In this document: positions 41,344 to 51,148 of the stretch, one piece after another
Numbering within the stretch: the first letter of the stretch is position 1
Layout of the letters: each line of letters begins with the position of its first letter
Assembly: GCF_900105765.1 (NCBI RefSeq)
Contig: NZ_FNTX01000001.1
Coordinates: 2,080,387-2,144,386 of the forward strand
DNA length: 64,000 nucleotides
Source of the DNA: Ruania alba
GTDB taxonomy: Bacteria > Actinomycetota > Actinomycetes > Actinomycetales > Beutenbergiaceae
Direction: 5' to 3'
The notes under the pieces: generated by a model
Databases searched by the model: none
The model's input: only the letters and a program-made list of their open reading frames with translations
Told to the model about the DNA's origin: nothing
Translations under genes and position numbers: made by a program

Positions 41344-43758
41344 ATGGCCGAGGATGAGGCAAGACATGAGTGGACACGACGGCACTTTCTCGCAACGACT
41401 GGCGGCGCAGCGGCCGTCGCTGCTGTCTTACCGACCTTCTCCGCTGCCCCGGCGGCACGTGCGACGCCGCTGACGACCAGCGAAGCCGCGATCGCTGCGC
41501 TGCGAACGGCTTGGAAGGAGTTGCTGACCGGCGGCTCCTATGACACGACCGATTCCGATCTGGCCGCGGCTGTGGCCCGACTGGACTCCGATGTCGCCGA
41601 TCACGTCGCACTCGTCGACCGCACCGCAGGCCGCGACCGCGTGTTCACCGATCTCCCGTTGACCGCGGGTGACAGGACTGCGTCGTCGTGGATGCGAGAC
41701 ACCTTTCAGCGCCTGGAACGGATGGCGACAGCGTTCAGCACCATTGGCTCAGCTCACGAAGGGGACCCAGACGTCCTCGCCGACGTGCTGGCGGGCTTGG
41801 AGACCGCGAACGTGGAGATCTACAACGACACCCAGGAACCGTTCGGCAGTTGGTTCCATCTCAAGATCTCCGGGCCGCACGCTCTCGGCAACACCTGCGT
41901 TCTGCTGTACGACAACATCCCGGCCGAGGCGCTGAGCCGATACGCGGCCGCGATCGATCATTTCGTTCCGACGCCCAACATGACCGGTGCGAACCGGGTC
42001 AACGTATGCCAATCGGTCCTGGTGAGCGGCGTGATCAGCGACAACACCGCGAGGATCCAGACAGCCCGGGACGCGCTCGCGCCGGTGTTCCAGTTTGTGA
42101 CCAGTGCCGACGGGTATTACGAGGACGGATCGTTCATCCAGCATCTCGATGTCGCGTACACCGGCAGCTACGGAATCGAGCTACTCGGCGGACGTGACAA
42201 TCTCGGCATCTCGAAGCAGATGGCGCTGCTGGCCGGGACCCCCTGGGAGCTCACCAGCGCCCATCAGCAGTTCGTCTTCGATACCGTCGATCACACCTAC
42301 GCGCCCATGGTCTACGACGGCCAGATGCTGGACCTGGTTCGCGGTCGTGCGATCAGCCGGTTCAATCAGCGTGGTCACGATCGCGCCCGGCTTGTGATGG
42401 AGAGCATGCTGCGCCTGGCCGACGCCGCAGACGCCAGCACGGCACAGCGATGGCGCGGGATGTGCAAGGGCTGGTTGTACCGGCACACCTATGAGAGCCC
42501 GTTCATCGATGGGAAGGTCCCTCAGGTTGCACTGTTCAAACAGCTCCTCGCGGACGGATCGGTCGCCTCCACCGGGGAACCGGACGGACACAGCCTCTTC
42601 CCGGGCATGGCCCGGGCGGTCCACCGGCGCCCTGGCTGGGCCTTGGGGATCTCGATGTCCAGCAAACGCGTCGCATACTACGAGTCGATGAATGCCGAGA
42701 ACCTCAAAGGTTGGCACACCGGCGACGGCATGACGTACCTCTACAACTCCGACAACGCGCAGTACTCGGACAACTTCTGGCCGACGGTCGACCTCTATCG
42801 GCTGCCCGGCACCACAATCGACACCGTGCCGCTTCCTCAGTACAGCATCGGCGCTCCCGCACCCGTTCAGGCATCCTGGGCAGGTGGCGCGGTCTTCGAG
42901 GAGGAGCTCGCCGCGGTCGGTCAGGACCTCGAGGCAAGAAAGTCGCCGTTGCGGGCCAAGAAGTCCTGGATGTGCTTCAAGAACCTGGTCGTCGCGTTCG
43001 GTGCCGGCATCACCGGTAGTGAGCCCAACCACCGGGTGGAGACCGTGGTCGAGAACCGCAACCTGGGCCCTGACGGAACCAACGCGCTGACGATCGACGG
43101 GGTCACCCAGCCCGGGAGCCTGGGGTGGACCTTCTCGGGAACCGCCACCTGGGCGCACCTTCAGGGTGTCGGCGGCTACATCTTCCCAGGTGGGGCCACA
43201 CTGCACGCGCTCCGTGAAGAACGCACGGGCGCCTGGGCCGATATCGGGAACCTCCACGGCACGGCACCGACCGATCCGATCACCCGGCGGTATGTCACGA
43301 TGTGGCTTGACCACGGCGTGCAGCCGGACAGTGCCGGATACACCTACATTCTGCTTCCCGGCGCCACCCCAGCCCAGACCGCACAGCGCGCGCAGAACAT
43401 GAAGCTGGACACGATCACCAACACGAGCGATCTCCAGGCTGTCCGCGGCGCCTACCGGGATGTGCTGCTCGCCAACCGGTGGAGCGCCGGATCGATCGGA
43501 GACCTCACCGTCGATGCCGGCTGCTCTCTCGTCGTGCTCGGCGTGGAACAACAGGGCGCTAGCCCGCTGACGGTCGCTCTCTCGGACCCGACCCAGGAGT
43601 TGGCGAGCGTGAGTGTCGACGTCGCCATCTCCGGGTTCGGGTCGTTCTCCGCCGATGACACCGTCACCGTGAACTCCCTCGGTGCCTCGGCGAACTTCAC
43701 GGTCGACACGGCCGGCAGCCTCGGCACCACTCATACCGTCACCTTCTATCCAGCCTGA
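41344..43758 (+). CDS. Tat-exported polysaccharide lyase family 8 protein
   Basis: An 804-residue PL8 lyase (hyaluronate, chondroitin AC or xanthan lyase family). The signal peptide carries a twin-arginine motif TRRHFLATTG (residues 11-20) with cleavage after about ARA40. The alpha-toroid domain holds the catalytic Asn217 (TGANRV), His267 (DGSFIQH), Tyr276 (VAYTGSYG) and Arg in LVRGRAISR. The His-Tyr and Asn-His spacings (9 and 50) equal those of hyaluronate lyase. The GWHTGDGMTYLYN and FWPTVDLYRLPGTT beta-domain motifs and a C-terminal domain follow. TAGGAG precedes the ATG. It is divergent from LacI and heads the Opp operon. Beta-elimination of a glycosaminoglycan-like polymer is expected; the polymer is not determinable. 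Confidence 0.9.
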   Translation: MAEDEARHEWTRRHFLATTGGAAAVAAVLPTFSAAPAARATPLTTSEAAIAALRTAWKELLTGGSYDTTDSDLAAAVARLDSDVADHVALVDRTAGRDRVFTDLPLTAGDRTASSWMRDTFQRLERMATAFSTIGSAHEGDPDVLADVLAGLETANVEIYNDTQEPFGSWFHLKISGPHALGNTCVLLYDNIPAEALSRYAAAIDHFVPTPNMTGANRVNVCQSVLVSGVISDNTARIQTARDALAPVFQFVTSADGYYEDGSFIQHLDVAYTGSYGIELLGGRDNLGISKQMALLAGTPWELTSAHQQFVFDTVDHTYAPMVYDGQMLDLVRGRAISRFNQRGHDRARLVMESMLRLADAADASTAQRWRGMCKGWLYRHTYESPFIDGKVPQVALFKQLLADGSVASTGEPDGHSLFPGMARAVHRRPGWALGISMSSKRVAYYESMNAENLKGWHTGDGMTYLYNSDNAQYSDNFWPTVDLYRLPGTTIDTVPLPQYSIGAPAPVQASWAGGAVFEEELAAVGQDLEARKSPLRAKKSWMCFKNLVVAFGAGITGSEPNHRVETVVENRNLGPDGTNALTIDGVTQPGSLGWTFSGTATWAHLQGVGGYIFPGGATLHALREERTGAWADIGNLHGTAPTDPITRRYVTMWLDHGVQPDSAGYTYILLPGATPAQTAQRAQNMKLDTITNTSDLQAVRGAYRDVLLANRWSAGSIGDLTVDAGCSLVVLGVEQQGASPLTVALSDPTQELASVSVDVAISGFGSFSADDTVTVNSLGASANFTVDTAGSLGTTHTVTFYPA

Positions 43759-43877
43759 TCGTGCAAAGGCGCCAAGCCTCACGACTGCGACGGGTCGCAC
43801 GCCGCTCGGCAACCGGCGTCCAACGACAGCAGCACGACCTCTTGAATGAACACACCATCATGACGAAGGGCATCTCC

Positions 43878-45461
43878 ATGAAGAATCCCAGCAACGACCG
43901 AGGGCGTCGGCCCCGTCGGCTGCGCCCGGCACATCCGGGAGCGCTCGCCGGCTTGGCGCTGACATTGGCGGTCGTGGGCGCCTGCGCACCAGTCGAGTCA
44001 GGCGGCGAACAAGGCGGCCCACCGAGCGTCGATCCGGTGGACGGCGGGACGCTCACGATTGGCCGCCTCGGCGACGTCCTGTCGCTAGACGGCAATCACA
44101 TCCGAGCCAACAACTACCTGTTGCTGAACAACGTCTACGACCGATTGATCGAGTACGACGAGGACCTCGAACCGCACCCGTCGCTGGCGGAGTCGTGGGA
44201 GGTCAACGACGACTACACCCAGGTCACCTTCGACCTACGCGAGGATGTCACATTTCACGACGGCAAGCCGCTCACCGCGGCCGACGTCGTCTACACGATC
44301 GAGCGCGTCCGGGACCCCGAAGTCGGGGCGACGCAGCTCTCCGGGCTGTCGAACCTGATCACCGACATGGAGACACCGGACGACTACACGCTCAGCCTGA
44401 CCCTCTCCCAGCCGACACCGGGCATCTTTGACATGTTCAACTTCATGGCCATCGTCGACCAGGAGACGGTCGAAGGTCCGGACGCCGAGCAGACGGCGAA
44501 CGGCACCGGACCGTACGAACTGGAGGACTGGTCGCCCGGCAACAGCCTCACCCTGATCAAGAACGAAGGGTTCTGGGGCGAAGAGCCGCTACTCGACCGC
44601 ATCGAAACGACCGTCGTCGGTGACGCACAATCGCTCGCCACCCAGGTGGAGAGCGGCGCGATCAACGTGGCCGAAGGCATCGTTGCTACCGACGCCAGCC
44701 GGTTGGAGGGGCAGGGCATTGAAGTGGTCAACGATCCGGTGGACATGTTCTACATCACGGCCAATACCACGTCCGATGCCCTCAGTGATGCACGAGTACG
44801 GCAGGCGATCAACTACGCGATCGACCGCGAGCGCTTCGCCAGCGAGGTGATGGAGGGCTACGTGGAGCCGACCTCGATCTTCTGGCCGACCAGATCGCCC
44901 GCCCACGACGAACAGGCCGCGCGCACCTATGACCAGGATCTGAACAGGGCAGAACAGTTACTCGCCGAGGCTGGGGCTGAGGATCTGGAGATCGAGATCG
45001 TCACCAACGCCTCGTTCCCGGAGCTGGAGGACATGGCAACGATCCTTCAGGCTGACCTGGCCGAGATCGGAGTGGAGCTCACGGTGCGCAGCGTCGAGGC
45101 CGCCGAGTGGGCGGAACTCGCCACGACGGGCACGTATCAGGACCTCGCCGCCAACATCTACGGTGTCGACGGGTTCCACCCGGCCTATGCGTTCACCATC
45201 TCCCGACCTCTGACGCCGGACCGGAACTTCTCCAACGTCGACGATCCACGGCACCAGGAGCTGGTGAACGACGCCATCCTCGCGCTGACCGAGACCGATC
45301 AGGATGCCACCGTGTCCGCACTCACCGACTACATGCTGGACGAATCGTTCATGCTGCCCATCTCCTCGGCCCCGCGCTTCTCCGCCGTCGCCGGCGCCGG
45401 AGGGATCACGTCCAGGGTCGGCGGCGGACTCGTCCTGCGATCCGCGTACGTCACAGAATGA
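43878..45461 (+). CDS. ABC transporter substrate-binding lipoprotein, family 5 (Dpp/Opp type)
   Basis: A 527-residue SBP family 5 protein. After an Arg-rich start and a hydrophobic segment the lipobox VGAC anchors it. GGTLTIGRLGDVLSLDGN, PHPSLAESWEVNDDYTQVTFDLREDVTFHDG and LTAADVVYTIERV are classical for the family, as are GTGPYELEDWSPG and VRQAINYAIDRE. The ATG at 43878 has GAAGGG at good spacing; an upstream ATG at 43860 is possible. It is followed by matching permease and ATPase genes. The partnership with a PL8 lyase and sulfatase suggests it binds oligosaccharides and not peptides, which is inference. Confidence 0.9.
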   Translation: MKNPSNDRGRRPRRLRPAHPGALAGLALTLAVVGACAPVESGGEQGGPPSVDPVDGGTLTIGRLGDVLSLDGNHIRANNYLLLNNVYDRLIEYDEDLEPHPSLAESWEVNDDYTQVTFDLREDVTFHDGKPLTAADVVYTIERVRDPEVGATQLSGLSNLITDMETPDDYTLSLTLSQPTPGIFDMFNFMAIVDQETVEGPDAEQTANGTGPYELEDWSPGNSLTLIKNEGFWGEEPLLDRIETTVVGDAQSLATQVESGAINVAEGIVATDASRLEGQGIEVVNDPVDMFYITANTTSDALSDARVRQAINYAIDRERFASEVMEGYVEPTSIFWPTRSPAHDEQAARTYDQDLNRAEQLLAEAGAEDLEIEIVTNASFPELEDMATILQADLAEIGVELTVRSVEAAEWAELATTGTYQDLAANIYGVDGFHPAYAFTISRPLTPDRNFSNVDDPRHQELVNDAILALTETDQDATVSALTDYMLDESFMLPISSAPRFSAVAGAGGITSRVGGGLVLRSAYVTE

Positions 45462-45510
45462 CGCGGTCCGCGCGGAGGGTCACAGCGAGAGAGGCTGGGA
45501 GGTACCCCAG

Positions 45511-46470
45511 GTGACCAGGTACATCGTGCAACGCGCCATCCAGGCGCTACCGGTCCTGCTCATCTCCAGCATCGGGATCTTCCTCATCGTCCATCTAGTT
45601 CCCGGCGATCCTGCGCTGGTCATCGCCGGGCCGGATGCGACGCCAGAGGCGGTGGCTTCGGTGCGGACGAATTTGGGCCTCGACGAGCCACTGTGGAATC
45701 AGTTCTTCGTCTGGCTCGGCAACGTGTTCACCGGAGACTTCGGCACTTCCTACATCTCCAACCTTGCAGTCAGCGAGCTCATCGCATCTCGGCTGCCAGC
45801 CACCGTCCAGTTGGCAGTGGCCGCGCTGCTGATCTCAGTTGTGCTGGGCTTTCTGGGCGGGGTACTCGCGGCGGTGTTCGAGAGTCGCCCCATCGACTGG
45901 ATGATCTCCTCGACCAGTGCGGTGAGTATCGCCGTGCCGGAGTTCTGGGTCGGCATTCTGCTGATCCTGGGCGGCGCGCTTTACCTGGGGATTCTTCCTC
46001 CGGGCGGCTACGTCTCGTTCGCCGAGGATCCGTTGCAGGCAGCCAGCTTCATCCTGCTGCCAGCGCTGGCACTGTCGGTGAACACGGCGGCCGTCCTGGC
46101 ACGGTTCATGCGTTCGTCGATGCTCGAGGTCTTCGGTGAGGACTACATCCGTACCGCCGAAGCCAAGGGGGTACGTCCGCATCTCGTCGTGACGCAACAC
46201 GTGCTGCGCAATGCGCTGATCCCGGTACTGACGATCCTTGGCATCCAGTTCGGCAGGTTGCTCGGCGGCTCGATCGTCATCGAGACGGTCTTCGCCTGGC
46301 CCGGCATCGGACGGTTACTGGTCGACTCGATCAGCAACCGCGACTACAGCGTCGTCCAGGGCGTCATGCTCCTGCTGGTGGTCATCTTCGTGGTGATCAA
46401 CCTGATCGTCGATCTGTTGTATGGCGCTGTCGACCCGCGCGTTCGCCTCTTGACCGGACGGAGCACCTGA
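45511..46470 (+). CDS. ABC transporter permease, DppB type
   Basis: A 319-residue permease with six membrane segments (QALPVLLISSIGIFLIVHLVPGDPA first). It carries the BPD inner-membrane motif around EDYIRTAEAKGVRPHLVVTQHVLRNALIP. The GTG at 45511 has GGAGG 9 bases upstream. It forms the heterodimeric channel with the next gene, whose ATG overlaps its stop by one base (TGATG). Confidence 0.93.
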   Translation: MTRYIVQRAIQALPVLLISSIGIFLIVHLVPGDPALVIAGPDATPEAVASVRTNLGLDEPLWNQFFVWLGNVFTGDFGTSYISNLAVSELIASRLPATVQLAVAALLISVVLGFLGGVLAAVFESRPIDWMISSTSAVSIAVPEFWVGILLILGGALYLGILPPGGYVSFAEDPLQAASFILLPALALSVNTAAVLARFMRSSMLEVFGEDYIRTAEAKGVRPHLVVTQHVLRNALIPVLTILGIQFGRLLGGSIVIETVFAWPGIGRLLVDSISNRDYSVVQGVMLLLVVIFVVINLIVDLLYGAVDPRVRLLTGRST

Positions 46471-47357
46471 TGACAGCTCAAGCCGTGCAGACCACCCGCA
46501 CCATGGCGCCCGCGCCGAAGCGCAAACCGCAGGGGGCGTTCCGCCGATTGCTACGCAAACCCACGGGTGCCTTCGGTCTCGTGGTCGTCGGGCTCCTCGT
46601 CGCGACCGCCCTCGCGGCGCCGCTGATCACATCGTTCGCCCCCGAGGCGCAGATCGGGCCGCGGCTGGCGCCTCCGGGCGGAGAGTTCATTCTCGGTACC
46701 GACCAGTTCGGCCGGGACATCTTCAGCCGGCTGGTACACGGGACCCGGGTCTCCCTGATCGTCGGGCTCGTGTCAGTCGGCGTCGGCGCGACGATCGGCA
46801 CCATCGCCGGTCTGATCTCCGGGTACTTCGGCGGGTGGGTTGACCAGGTGACCGGCCGCGCCTGGGATGTGGTGCTGGCCTACCCGGGCATCTTGCTGGG
46901 GGTTCTCGTGGTGGCCATTGCGGGCCCGAGCCTGAGCTCAGTGATATGGGCGGTCGCCATCATCAACGTCCCGATCTTTGCCCGGCTGGTGCGCTCTCAG
47001 GCGCTGCGCGAACGCCAGCTCGAGTATGTCCAGGCGGCGAAGGTGAGCGGCGCGTCGGGCTGGCGCATCGCGTTCGGCGACGTACTCCCGAACTGCCTGG
47101 CACCGGTGCTGGTGCAGGTGAGTGTCTCGATGGGATTCGCCATTCTGATGGAGAGCGCACTGTCCTTCCTCGGGCTCGGCACCCAGCCACCGGATGCCTC
47201 GTGGGGTTCGATGCTCGACGAGGGCCGCGGGTTCCTCCGGGAGGCGCCCTGGTTCGGATTCTTCCCCGGTCTGGTGCTCGCGGTGCTGCTGATCGCTCTG
47301 AATTTCCTGTCCGATGCACTCCGCGAGGTGCTCGATCCACAGCGTGGGAGGAACTGA
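46470..47357 (+). CDS. ABC transporter permease, DppC type
   Basis: A 295-residue permease. The N-terminal OppC-like segment GAFRRLLRKPTGAFGLVVVG precedes about six membrane helices. The family signatures HILGTDQFGRD-like (EFILGTDQFGRDIFSRLVHGTRVSL) and the EAA loop YVQAAKVSGASGWRIAFGDVLPN are present. It is coupled to the upstream permease by a one-base overlap and to the ATPase gene by a 2-bp gap. Confidence 0.93.
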   Translation: MTAQAVQTTRTMAPAPKRKPQGAFRRLLRKPTGAFGLVVVGLLVATALAAPLITSFAPEAQIGPRLAPPGGEFILGTDQFGRDIFSRLVHGTRVSLIVGLVSVGVGATIGTIAGLISGYFGGWVDQVTGRAWDVVLAYPGILLGVLVVAIAGPSLSSVIWAVAIINVPIFARLVRSQALRERQLEYVQAAKVSGASGWRIAFGDVLPNCLAPVLVQVSVSMGFAILMESALSFLGLGTQPPDASWGSMLDEGRGFLREAPWFGFFPGLVLAVLLIALNFLSDALREVLDPQRGRN

Positions 47358-47359
47358 CC

Positions 47360-48421
47360 ATGGACGCTGTCCTCTCGATCCGCAATCTCGTCACTGAGTT
47401 CCGTACGCCGGACGGCATGCTCCGTGCCGTCGACGGCATCGACCTCGAGCTACGCCCCGGTGAGACCCTCGGCCTCGTCGGTGAGTCCGGCTCCGGCAAG
47501 AGCGTGACGATGATGTCCGCGTTGGGGCTGCTTCCTGCGCGCAACACCGTTGTCTCGGGCGAGGTACTGCTCGACGGCAGGGATCTGCTGCGGCTGCCCA
47601 AACGGCAGCTGCAGCGTGTTCGGGGCAGAGACGTCGGCGTCGTTTTCCAAGATCCGATGACCTCCTTGAACCCGGTGCGGACCATCGGCTGGCAGATCGG
47701 CGAAGCGATCTGGACCCACGATCCGAAGGTCAGCCGCCGGGCCGCGCGCGGCCGCGTGGTCGATCTGCTGCGACTGGTCGGGGTGCCGAGTCCACAGACC
47801 CGGGTGGACCAGTATCCGCACGAGTTCTCCGGCGGCATGCGCCAGCGTGTGATGATCGCGATCGCGATCGCAAACCAGCCGAAGGTACTGATCGCCGACG
47901 AACCGACGACGGCGCTCGACGTGACGATCCAGGCGCAGGTGCTCGATGTGCTCGAGGCCGCCAAGCAAGAGACCGGCGCCGCCACCATCTTGATCACCCA
48001 CGACCTAGGCATCGTCGCCCAGTACGTCGACCGCGCGGCGGTCATGTACTCCGGCCGGATCGTCGAGCAAGCCCCGCTGGAACGACTGTTCCGAGAACCA
48101 CACCACCCCTACACGGTCGGTCTGCTGGCCAGTGTGCCGCGCGTCGAAGCCCGCGCTGAGCATCTGGTCCCCATCCCTGGCCAGCCGCCGACACTGTCGG
48201 CGCGACCGCCCGGGTGCGCCTTCCACCCACGGTGCCCCCTTGCCAGTAGCCGGGAACGGTGCCGCATCGAGGCTCCCGACCTGCTTGAGATCGACGACGG
48301 ACACCTGGCCCGGTGCCATTTCAGCGCCGAGGTCGCCGGCTACGTCCACACCATCGAAGGTGAGTTGGGGATCAGCCTGGCGGGCGAGCCAACCGCCGGC
48401 ACGAGAGGAGAAATGGCATGA
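47360..48421 (+). CDS. ABC transporter ATP-binding protein, DppD type
   Basis: A 353-residue ATPase with Walker A GESGSGKS (41-48), signature FSGGMRQRVM, Walker B VLIADEPTTALD and switch His in THDLG. It has the OppD/F C-terminal extension whose cysteines (PPGCAFHPRCP, RCR) form the oligopeptide-type zinc-finger or iron-sulfur-like site. GGGAGG precedes the ATG at 47360. Its stop overlaps the next ATG (ATGA). Confidence 0.93.
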   Translation: MDAVLSIRNLVTEFRTPDGMLRAVDGIDLELRPGETLGLVGESGSGKSVTMMSALGLLPARNTVVSGEVLLDGRDLLRLPKRQLQRVRGRDVGVVFQDPMTSLNPVRTIGWQIGEAIWTHDPKVSRRAARGRVVDLLRLVGVPSPQTRVDQYPHEFSGGMRQRVMIAIAIANQPKVLIADEPTTALDVTIQAQVLDVLEAAKQETGAATILITHDLGIVAQYVDRAAVMYSGRIVEQAPLERLFREPHHPYTVGLLASVPRVEARAEHLVPIPGQPPTLSARPPGCAFHPRCPLASSRERCRIEAPDLLEIDDGHLARCHFSAEVAGYVHTIEGELGISLAGEPTAGTRGEMA

Positions 48422-49443
48422 CGGGAACCGAACCGATGCTGTCGGCGACGACACTGGCGGATGAGCCAGAGCCGGTGCTCCGAATCTCCGGACTGTCGAA
48501 GCACTTCTCGCTGCGCGGCGGGCTGTTCGGCCGCAATTCCGAGCGGGTGCAGGCCGTGACGGACATCAACCTCGACCTGCACCAGGGTGAGACCCTCGGA
48601 CTCGTCGGAGAGTCCGGCTGCGGAAAGTCGACGGTAGCCCGGCTGCTCGTCGGGCTGCACACGCCGACGGACGGCCGGATCCTCTTCGACGGTCGCGACG
48701 TCACCGGACTGCGAGGCGCCGAGCAGAAGGCATGGCGTCGCGATGTCCAGCTGGTCTTCCAGGATCCGTACTCCTCGCTGAATCCACGCAAAACGATCCG
48801 CTCCATCATCGGCCAGCCCTTGCGCATCCACGGCTTCACCGCGGCAGCGACACGAGCACGCGTCGCCGAGCTCCTGGACATGGTCGGCTTGTCGCGCGAC
48901 TACGCAGATCGTTATCCGCGGGAGTTCTCCGGCGGCCAACGCCAGCGGGTGGGGATCGCTCGAGCGCTCGCGCTGCGACCGAAGCTGCTCATCCTGGACG
49001 AGCCCGTCTCGAGCCTAGATGTCTCGATCCAGGCCCAGATCGTCAACCTGCTCCAGGAGCTGCAGACCGAGCTCGGGTTGACGTACCTGTTCATCTCGCA
49101 TGACCTCGCGGTCGTCCGCCACATCTCGCACCGGGTGGCGGTCATGTACCTCGGGAGGATCGTCGAGATCGGCGACCGCTCGCAGATCTATGAACGACCG
49201 CAGCATCCGTACACCAGGGCGCTGCAGCAAGCGGCCCCCTCCCCCAGCCTGGCCGCACGGAACAAGCGAGCCGCCCCCCTCACGGGCGATCTGCCGAGCC
49301 CGTCGGATCCGCCGTCCGGATGCCCGTTCCGGACCCGATGCCCCAAGGCAGTCGATCGGTGCGCCGACGAACCGCCAGCGCTGGTCGCGCCCGCACGGGG
49401 TGGGCACCCGGTCGCCTGCCACTTTCCCGAGACCTACGCGTGA
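48418..49443 (+). CDS. ABC transporter ATP-binding protein, DppF type
   Basis: A 341-residue ATPase with Walker A GESGCGKST, QLVFQDPYSSLNPR, signature FSGGQRQRVG, Walker B LILDEPVSSLD and switch SHDLAV. The C-terminal PSGCPFRTRCP extension is present. It completes the two-ATPase, two-permease, one-SBP Opp/Dpp system and is followed by a sulfatase gene 59 bp downstream, probably in the same LacI-controlled operon. Confidence 0.93.
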   Translation: MTGTEPMLSATTLADEPEPVLRISGLSKHFSLRGGLFGRNSERVQAVTDINLDLHQGETLGLVGESGCGKSTVARLLVGLHTPTDGRILFDGRDVTGLRGAEQKAWRRDVQLVFQDPYSSLNPRKTIRSIIGQPLRIHGFTAAATRARVAELLDMVGLSRDYADRYPREFSGGQRQRVGIARALALRPKLLILDEPVSSLDVSIQAQIVNLLQELQTELGLTYLFISHDLAVVRHISHRVAVMYLGRIVEIGDRSQIYERPQHPYTRALQQAAPSPSLAARNKRAAPLTGDLPSPSDPPSGCPFRTRCPKAVDRCADEPPALVAPARGGHPVACHFPETYA

Positions 49444-49502
49444 CGGCCGGCAGCATCGCGGCCTGCTAGGACTATGCCCAGTGACAAGGAGCAGCTTGAC
49501 GG

Positions 49503-51080
49503 ATGACACACCTCGACCGGCCGAACATCATCGTGATCCTCGCCGACGACATGGGCTTTTCCGACCTGGGGTGCTTCGGCTCAGAGATCCATACCCCCAA
49601 CCTTGATCGTCTCGGCGGCAAGGGGCTTCGGTTCACGCAGATGTACACCGCCGCACGGTGCTGCCCGTCCCGCGCATCGCTGCTTACCGGGCTGCATCCG
49701 CACCAAGCCGGCATCGGGCACATGGTCACGGACCTCGGCTATCCGGCCTACCAGGGGTACCTCAACGACCAGTGCGTCACCCTGGCGGAGGCGTTGCGTG
49801 CCGACGGCTATACCACGCTGATGTCAGGCAAGTGGCACGTCGGCGGCGACTACGACCTTCTGGACTCCGCCACCTGGAAGCCTGGAGAAGCGGGATACCC
49901 GACGCCGCGCCAGCGGGGCTTCGACCGCTTCTACGGCATCATGTCCGGCGCGGCCAGTTACTACTACCCGCGCACGCTCATGCGAGACGACGAGTTCATC
50001 GAACCGCCAGCATCCGGCTTCTACCTCACCGACGAGATCAGCGCTGAAGCCGTCGAGATGGTCGACCTGGCGAGCCAGGACGATCAGCCCTTCTTCCTGT
50101 ACCTGTCCTACACCGCACCTCACTGGCCCCTGCACGCCCATGATGAGGACATCACACGATACGAGGGTCACTACCGTCAGGGCTGGGACGCCATTCGCAG
50201 CGCCCGCCACGAGAGGTTGACCGCCCTGGGACTGATCGATCGACGCTGGCAGGTCCCGCAGGACCCTGCCGCCCGGCCGTGGTCGGATGCGGTCGATATC
50301 GACTGGGAAGCCGCACGGATGGCCGCATACGCCGCCCAGATCGAATCAATGGATCGCGGCATCGGACGTGTTCTTGACACACTGGCCCGGCACGGGCAGG
50401 AGGACAACACGCTGATCATCTTCCTCTCCGACAACGGTGGCTGCGCCGAACCGATCCCCTCGGAGAAGTCGAAGTACAGCACTCCCACCGGCGATGGACG
50501 CCCCATGCGCATCGGCAACATCGCCGGCCTGCGTCCCGGTCCGGCTGACACCTTCATGAGCTACGACGCCTCCTGGGCACACGCCAGCAATACACCCTTC
50601 AGGCGTTTCAAGCGCTGGGTCCACGAGGGCGGCATCTCCACCCCGTGCATCGTCTCCTGGCCGGATCGGATCAGCGAACCGTCAATCGTGCACGAACCAA
50701 CCCACCTCGTCGACATCTATGCCAGCTGCCTGGATGCAGCCGGGGTCCACTACCCAGACGAGTACAACGAGCACAAGACGACGCCGATGGCCGGAGAGAG
50801 CTTCACCCGCGTCTTCGACGGCAAGTCCTGGTCCAGGGAGCAGCCGATCATCTGGGAGCACGAAGGCAATCGCGCCGTGCGCGCCGGCGACTGGAAGCTT
50901 GTCGCCGAACATGGAGCGCCCTGGGAGCTCTACAACATCGCGGATGACCGCACCGAGACCCGCGACCTCGCCGATCACGAACCGCAACGTGTCACCACCA
51001 TGACCACCACCTACGACGAGTGGGCGGAGCGATGTGGTGTCCTGCCATGGACTTCTCTCGAGACCAAGGCCCCACGGTAA
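49503..51080 (+). CDS. Sulfatase (arylsulfatase-like, formylglycine type)
   Basis: A 525-residue type I sulfatase. The N-terminal metal-binding PNIIVILADDMGFSDLGC is followed by the CxPSR motif C54PSRASLLTG, in which Cys54 must be converted to formylglycine. SGKWHVGG, the second metal site LSDNGGCAE and the C-terminal strand GDWKLVAEHGAPWELYNI follow. No signal peptide is evident, so it would act on imported sulfated oligosaccharides in the cytoplasm. The long arylsulfatase A/choline-like layout does not tell which ester is cleaved. No formylglycine-generating enzyme gene is in the window. Confidence 0.92.
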   Translation: MTHLDRPNIIVILADDMGFSDLGCFGSEIHTPNLDRLGGKGLRFTQMYTAARCCPSRASLLTGLHPHQAGIGHMVTDLGYPAYQGYLNDQCVTLAEALRADGYTTLMSGKWHVGGDYDLLDSATWKPGEAGYPTPRQRGFDRFYGIMSGAASYYYPRTLMRDDEFIEPPASGFYLTDEISAEAVEMVDLASQDDQPFFLYLSYTAPHWPLHAHDEDITRYEGHYRQGWDAIRSARHERLTALGLIDRRWQVPQDPAARPWSDAVDIDWEAARMAAYAAQIESMDRGIGRVLDTLARHGQEDNTLIIFLSDNGGCAEPIPSEKSKYSTPTGDGRPMRIGNIAGLRPGPADTFMSYDASWAHASNTPFRRFKRWVHEGGISTPCIVSWPDRISEPSIVHEPTHLVDIYASCLDAAGVHYPDEYNEHKTTPMAGESFTRVFDGKSWSREQPIIWEHEGNRAVRAGDWKLVAEHGAPWELYNIADDRTETRDLADHEPQRVTTMTTTYDEWAERCGVLPWTSLETKAPR

Positions 51081-51108
51081 CCGCGGGCCTCACAGTGCGG
51101 TGTGCCAT

Positions 51109-51148
51109 GCCACACCCGACGGCGGAGCTCACCTCTCCCGGTGCAGCA
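51109..51148 (+). repeat. Right copy of a 40-bp direct repeat
   Basis: Covers the last six codons (MLHRER-stop) and about 20 bases of 3' flank of the GntR gene, and matches 39919-39958 at 39 of 40 positions in direct orientation. Confidence 0.8.
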
